Program-made: the position numbers and the translations under genes
In this document: in pieces, positions 18,792-23,749 of the stretch
How the letters are laid out: every line of letters starts with the position of its first letter
Numbering within the stretch: the stretch's first letter is position 1
NCBI GenBank assembly: GCA_024516155.1
Contig: JAJJXM010000175.1
Coordinates: 1-23,749, forward strand
Source of the DNA: Pyronema omphalodes
Lineage: Eukaryota > Ascomycota > Pezizomycetes > Pezizales > Pyronemataceae
Length of the DNA: 23,749 nucleotides
Direction: 5' to 3'
The notes under the pieces: model-generated
What the model saw: the letters and a program-made list of their open reading frames with translations, nothing else
Told to the model about the DNA's origin: nothing
Databases searched by the model: none

Positions 18792-21742
18792 TTAATCCGA
18801 TACCGTAACCTGCGGCTTTAACAATGCCAGTATCTCTGTCCTTCCAAGTCCTACTGCTTCGTCATACGGCGTTTTCCCTTCCTCATTCACCACATCTGTG
18901 CAGGCATTGGCTTTGATTAAAAGATTCACAATATCTTCATGCCCAGCCATAGCAGCGTAATGCAACGGGGTGCATTTCTGGGCGCAACGTGCCTCCGTAT
19001 TGGCTCCATAGGATAACAGGAGCGCGACAGTATCTGTGCTCCCGTTTCTGGTAGCAATATGCAGCGCGGTCAACATGTCAAAGCCACATGGCTTAGCTAA
19101 AGAAGCATTATGCTCCAGAAGCATTGGAATAATTGAATTTGTATCTAGAAATACTGCACAGTGTAGGGGTGTTCGGGCCGTTGTAGTCGGAGGTATTAAC
19201 CTCAGCAGAATTCTTTTCAAGCAGCAACTGCACAACTTTTTCATTCCTACTCTCGATTGCACAGTATAACGGCGTCCGTAATTGATCATCTCTTGCTTGA
19301 ACACTGGCTCCTTGTTGAATAAGAAAGCGTGTTATTTCCGTGTGGCCTTCGAGTGCTGCATAGTGCATCGCTGTGAATTTATTTCTACATCCAATTTCCA
19401 TGTTAACCCCACGTTCAGCCAAGCGTTTGACAATTTCAAGTTTCCCACTTCTGATAGCGTTGTGAAAAACGGTGCGGTGGTCTTTGTCGGGTAAATTTGG
19501 ATTGGCCCCGTGGTCTAGTAATGACTGAATTATATTCAGATGTCTGCCACGGCATGCTATATGCAAGGGTGTTTCGTGGTCGTCATTATAGGTATCGAGG
19601 TTGATATCATACTCCAATAAGATACGAACTATGGTTTCGTTTTCGGTTTGTACTGCGTGGTAAAGAATATTCGGCAACTTTCGTGCGAAGAGCTCGACGG
19701 TGCTGCGTTTTTTATTCTGGCTGGCTCGGAGGAGTGCAGTCGCGCCAAACTTGTCATCAATATCGTGCCTTGCATATCGACCCAATAGAAACTCCACGAT
19801 TTCATCTCTTCCATTCCACGCGGCATAATGGAGTGGTGTCCATCCATTATGGTCCACAGCATTGATATCCACTCCTTCGAGATCAAGCAATAACTCTATA
19901 ATTTCCACATTTCCTCCTTTCGCAGCACAATGGATTGGTAACATTCCATTTCTTGTAGGATTGTTCAACCCGACTTTCAAGGCAATGAAGTACTCACAAA
20001 TTGTTTTTTCCCCACTCTGGGCGACGTAATGAAATGGGGTCCAGTCCTGCGATATCTTTGGCGGTTGGATCTGCTCCTTGCTCAAGTAGCTCAAGTATAG
20101 TTTCCTTGTAACCAACAACTGAAGATCCTCTTGTGACAGCGTAATGAAGGGGGCTCCAATCAACAATATCCTTGGTATTTACATTGCTCCTGCAAATTTT
20201 TGATATGGGCTCTTCATCGCAAATGATGGCCAAATGGAGGTTGGTATGTTTGTAGAATTTTTGATAACCTTCAGATTTATATTCTTTGAGAGTGTCAGGT
20301 AATAAATTTGAAGTCGTAGCAAAGAGAAGATAATCCTCATAGCGACATTGAATGATGTATAGTCCCTGAACGATACGTAGGAAATGGGTGCACTCCCGAG
20401 ATTTAAGAGCTTCACACAAAAATTTCCACTTTCTGGGATAGCCTGGTTATTTTTCCATAGGACTGGGGCATCAAACTCTTGAGATTTACGTATGTTGTCA
20501 AGAGCTGATAAAACTCAACTACAGCAGCATAGGCTTTGACGACGAAGCGATCTTCGGAGGGTAGAGATTCTATCGCCGGAATCAAGTCAATATAAATGTT
20601 GGCGGCATCCCTCCCAGCGCATGTTAACCTCGTGTTCTTTTACGTTTTGTCGAATAAAATCGGCCATAACCTCAACAGGGAGTTGGTTTGCGACGCTGAG
20701 GGGCGGTATAATAAATGTGTATGCTTCATCCAACGATACCAGTCCAGTTCTTTCTATATCAGCAGCCAGGCCTGTTATTGTCCGATTTTCGAGTCGACAA
20801 GACAAAAAAGAATTGATATCGTTTGCATTGAAAAAGTCCCCTTTCTTGACTGCTGTTGTACTTTTATTGATTTTCTCGCTTGGTATGTGCTCAGATATTG
20901 CCCACATAAATGATGAGAATATGTGCTGTGCTAGTAGAGTATCGACCGGAGATGTTGTGATCATGCTCAGCCGATCAATTTCCCCGCCCGAGTCTACCCG
21001 CTGCGGACTACTAGGTCCAGGTTTTACCTTACCAGATGGCGCAAATTCAGCATACGTATCAAGACCACGAAAGCCAATAGTCAAATCCGGTCTAGTTGGG
21101 ACGTTACGACGGCCAGTGCGATTGATACCTCGATTGACATCATCGCTCATCCACCAACGAAGATCTCTGTTAAGACCGGAAGTCCTTGGTCCCAGTACGC
21201 GCGTACGGGAATTGCTTTTAAATGAGTCTAGGACAGTAGGATAACTCTGGAAGTCAAACATCCATAGAGATAACAAAGCCTCTAATTCGGAAACCCTAAT
21301 CCTCCACTTCGCATCTTCATCTGATCTCCTAACAATAAGATGAACATCCTCGATTTGGCCATCAACCTCGATTTTCAAAATCCATGTGAACTGTGAATGT
21401 TTAGGGGTATGTTTGTCGGTCGAAGCCTTGTTGTACTGTTGCACAAATTCCTCTGCTAGTTGATATGGGTTGCATAACTGTTGTCGCTGATGGTGCCTTA
21501 CGCATCTCGGATGACGCTATAATATCTTTGAGTGACGTTATAATGTCTTCGAATGAATTAATCTCTCTGGTAACGATTTCCCTTTCCCATTGAAAACTAC
21601 TACTGCGTTTGTGGCAAAATGTTCGTCTGAGAGGGTTTCCCCGTCGAAGAATGTTTGCTGACAGATGTCTATTGCGCTTGCTAGTGCCACTGCCATTTAT
21701 GCGCGGGCACCGTCCCATTTTGTTAACTCTCCAAGTCGCATC

Positions 21743-21794
21743 CTAATATTTATTGGCTTTATGCCGTCAGATACCGGTATCCTCGTTGGAAAAC
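21743..21794 (-). other. Intron 7 of ankyrin gene (52 bp), odd donor
   Basis: GTTTTC...TATTAG with branch CTGAC. Splicing joins AHLAQRGSL to MRLGELTKW in the family frame. The GTATCT donor 26 bp further in was tested and gives the wrong phase. The GTTTTC donor is unusual and may itself be mutated. Confidence 0.6.
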
Positions 21795-22336
21795 AGCGAG
21801 CCTCGCTGTGCTAAATGTGCATCGCCTGCCACGACAAACCAGCGGGATGGCTTCATAACAATACTTTCTGGTCTAGAATTTCCTTTTGGAATTTCGGATG
21901 ATTTCCCTCCTTGTCCTCCAGTGTATCTTTCCCAGAAATGGCCTTGCATTGTTGAAATTCCCAAGGCAAGCCAATCCATTTCATGGTTCTCCAAGACTTT
22001 TTCGGTGATGGGCTTCACTGTAAGGCCCCGGCGTACTAACGCGCGTAGGGTAGTCATCAAAAAGACCGCAATCAACTGAGCTATCGATGTTGACCAATGC
22101 ATACCACGGAATGCTTGAAACTGGAGCACAAATCCCGCAAAGCCAACGAAAGATCCTGCAATTGCGAAAAACTCGAATTTGGTATTTGCAATGAGTCGCA
22201 GTAATTTGGATTGGAAAGGTGATGTCCCGAAAGAGTGTGAATCTGGTTTTCGACGAGATGTAAGAAATTGCTTCTTCTTTCCGTTGGCAAAAATTATAAA
22301 CGAATCAAAACTCTGGTCGGAGACAAGGTGACCTTT

Positions 22337-22388
22337 CTTGAAAATTCATTAGAAACCCGACGTTCGAAATGAAGATAGAATTCCAAAC
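22337..22388 (-). other. Intron 6 of ankyrin gene (52 bp)
   Basis: GTTTGG...TTCAAG with CTAAT branch. Splicing joins ILWLQ to KGHLVSDQSFDSF, matching a conserved family segment. Confidence 0.8.
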
Positions 22389-22480
22389 CTGGAGCCATAG
22401 AATTCGGGCATCATCCAAGTCGGCCTTATGCTGAAGGTACTTCACCGTTATATCCGGGGTTTTCTGTGAAACCGAATTGT

Positions 22481-22550
22481 CTGCAAGATTCTGGGGTTGT
22501 CAGATGTTTATGTATAGATTGTTGGAGTCATTAGGTTACCGAATACATAC
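22481..22550 (-). other. Intron 5 of ankyrin gene (70 bp)
   Basis: GTATGT...TTGCAG with branch CTGAC. The nearer CCCCAG acceptor at 22491 was excluded because it puts the next exon out of frame. Confidence 0.75.
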
Positions 22551-22900
22551 TTCTGGGTATTTGAGTTGGCGAATCTTTTTTTTCGGCGTCTCTCGCTCTG
22601 GAGTTCAAGCTATACCTTATCTCTGTTGTGCTTTTCTCAATAACTGCTGAGCAGACGACCATCCCCGTAGCTAGTATCACGGTACCAACCAGTAAGAGTG
22701 GGTATGCGTACTCAGAGACTGGTTGGTCGTTCTTATAGAATCGTCGGTTGAACGCTGGGTGATAAACTGTAAATCCGGCAAAAATAAGAACGGATGATTG
22801 TAAGATAATTCCAGCGATTGCCACCACATACAATTCGTTGGTATCGCTGCTACGATGGATGTTTAATGAAATGTTTGGAGCTGGTTCATGCGTCCAGAAT

Positions 22901-22942
22901 CTGTAGAGTCGATTCCAGAATTAATAGCCGATTGTTCCATAC
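22901..22942 (-). other. Intron 4 of ankyrin gene (42 bp)
   Basis: GTATGG...CTACAG with CTATTAAT as a branch-like site. Splicing joins LEIGG to RFWTHEPAPNISLN in frame. It is shorter than the other introns, so this is the least certain of the set together with intron 7. Confidence 0.55.
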
Positions 22943-23075
22943 CTTCCTCCGATCTCGAGTTGGGATCTTCTTGTTTGAACCTGTTGACAAAACCAATTTT
23001 CCTTGTTACCAGAGCGAGAGTCCTTTTAATTGAGCGATTCCTTTGGTGATTCGGGCTCCCGGAAATTGTGGTATG

Positions 23076-23128
23076 CTATATATTCACCATCTTAGTGCAA
23101 ATAGAATTTTTAATTGATAGCTACTTAC
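23076..23128 (-). other. Intron 3 of ankyrin gene (53 bp)
   Basis: GTAAGT...TATATAG. Length and phase fit the neighbours. The following exon then reads through to the 22942 donor apart from one TAA. Confidence 0.7.
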
Positions 23129-23286
23129 GCTCGATTGTAAAATATCCCATATCTGTTGCAGATTCTAGCGTATGTAGCCCATACGTTTTTTTATACTCAG
23201 GATCATTTGCAATGTATATGATTTGCTCAATCTCTGGTCTTCCTAACGACCGAACGATTGCAGTTCCGTTCCAAAGTTCGCCGACT

Positions 23287-23340
23287 CTAATGATAGGTCA
23301 GTTTGTAACTTAAGGTGGAGTTGAGGTGCAAAACGCATAC
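23287..23340 (-). other. Intron 2 of ankyrin gene (54 bp)
   Basis: GTATGC...CATTAG with branch CTGAC. Splicing joins SSTSHE to VGELWNG, matching the family. Confidence 0.88.
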
Positions 23341-23565
23341 TCGTGAGACGTTGATGACATTAACTCTATTTCCGCGGCAGCCCGATTTTCCCTGGCTCGG
23401 CCAATGACGGCCTTTAACCACACGGGACCGCCAACTCTAATTGCACTAACTATGGCTGTCACAATTCCAAGCGGTGGTGCCATGGCAAAAATGACGTTAT
23501 CTAACCATCCTAGTGATTCGCTCATGAACTGCTTGGCAAACTGTTCACCAAAGAGAGCCAGGAGC

Positions 23566-23618
23566 CTAGAAACAAATTAGCTTCTCTATCTAAATCGATT
23601 ACTTTGGGTAAACTATAC
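23566..23618 (-). other. Intron 1 of ankyrin gene (53 bp)
   Basis: GTATAG...TTTCTAG with a GCTAAT branch-like site. Removing it joins DLAP to LLALFGEQ and restores the family motif. Confidence 0.85.
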
Positions 23619-23749
23619 GGGGCAAGATCTGAAAACAGATTATTAACACTATCGTCACCTGGATCTGCAGTCACGTGCGATACCAATAATACCAGAACAA
23701 GTAACCATGTGAGCGCCATAAGTTCCATCGTGTCGAATAGAAGGCTTTG

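Larger units (their letters stand above)
18792..23728 (-). pseudogene. Ankyrin-repeat membrane protein gene, multi-exon, broken
   Basis: Start ATG at 23728, stop TAA at 18792-18794. Phase-consistent exons: 23619-23728, 23341-23565, 23129-23286, 22943-23075, 22551-22900, 22389-22480, 21795-22336, 18792-21742. The conceptual product is about 1,450-1,480 residues. It has a signal peptide (TWLLVLVLLVSHVTA) and then the motif DLAPLLALFGEQ...QFMSES. A membrane segment follows at about residues 57-80 (NVIFAMAPPLGIVTAIVSA), with the conserved blocks ELWNGTAIVRSLGRPEI and APNISLN. Further membrane segments precede and follow VSDQSFDSF. The middle part is soluble (RWWMSDD, FSSFMWAISEH, IIPPLS), and about fourteen ankyrin repeats end in LKPQVTVSD. 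From memory, this order matches a large uncharacterised ascomycete (notably Leotiomycete) family; its role is unknown, probably a membrane-anchored protein-binding scaffold. Lesions: TAA at 23026-23028 and 21697-21699, and one-base surpluses at about 20609-20611, 20435-20437, 20046-20047 and 19175-19177. The reading between about 21440 and 21640 is unresolved. Confidence 0.85.

Noticed and set aside
20179..20415. Alternative minus-strand frame across 20179-20415
   Set aside because: The competing frame continues directly into ankyrin motifs (DWSPLHYAVTRGS), so this one is a shadow.
20596..21244. Plus-strand ORFs of 105 and 207 residues
   Set aside because: They are antisense shadows of the conserved minus-strand ankyrin-gene exon, whose residues match a known family.
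22481..23009. Alternative splice choices: a 29-bp intron 22981-23009, a 148-bp intron 22981-23128, and the CCCCAG acceptor at 22491
   Set aside because: The first is too short, and the other two put the following exon out of frame. The 53-bp and 70-bp introns reported fit phase and length.

Overview
The window looks like a gene-poor, decaying stretch of a filamentous ascomycete genome, most likely Leotiomycetes. The evidence is short GT-AG introns (mostly 52-54 bp, with CTRAY-type branch sites), an ankyrin membrane-protein family that I know from that group, and a fungal TTAGGG telomere motif. The lineage is inferred from family resemblance, not from a search. No rRNA, tRNA, CRISPR array or bacterial-style operon was seen.

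Layout. Positions 1-3940 hold no convincing gene, only short simple repeats. Positions 3944-4955 are a 1,012-bp non-autonomous DNA element. Its terminal inverted repeats are near-perfect, ATAGC is duplicated at both edges, and the inside holds a purine-rich tandem array, a head-to-head TTAGGG/CCCTAA motif and one small ORF with a good start context. On the minus strand, 7186 down to 5868 reads as a broken gene of unknown product. Positions 7200-12600 have only scraps of coding potential and a likely 220-bp MITE at 9999-10218. Positions 12600-15200 are AT-rich and hold three tandem arrays: 72-bp units, a roughly 320-bp array of TTTTTGTTG, and 44-bp units. A small hypothetical ORF lies between them. 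Positions 15930-16493 (+) are a coding-like tract spread over successive +1 frames. Positions 17474-18395 (+) are the ruins of a FAD-dependent aromatic-ring monooxygenase.

The main feature is a multi-exon gene on the minus strand (18792-23728) for a membrane protein. It has a signal peptide, about five or six membrane segments, a conserved fungal central region and roughly fourteen C-terminal ankyrin repeats. Eight exons and seven introns can be placed with consistent splice phase. The gene is broken: two in-frame TAA codons, each one C-to-T change away from CAA, and four one-base insertions in short C/G runs. The same two lesion types recur in the other broken genes. That points either to a shared decay process (possibly RIP plus indels) or partly to uncorrected insertion errors in the assembly. 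Telling these apart is the most useful next check.

The genes do not form a recognisable pathway. The FAD monooxygenase remnant would fit former secondary or aromatic metabolism, and the ankyrin membrane protein belongs to an expanded family without, to my knowledge, an established function. No clear new defence or mobile system was found.
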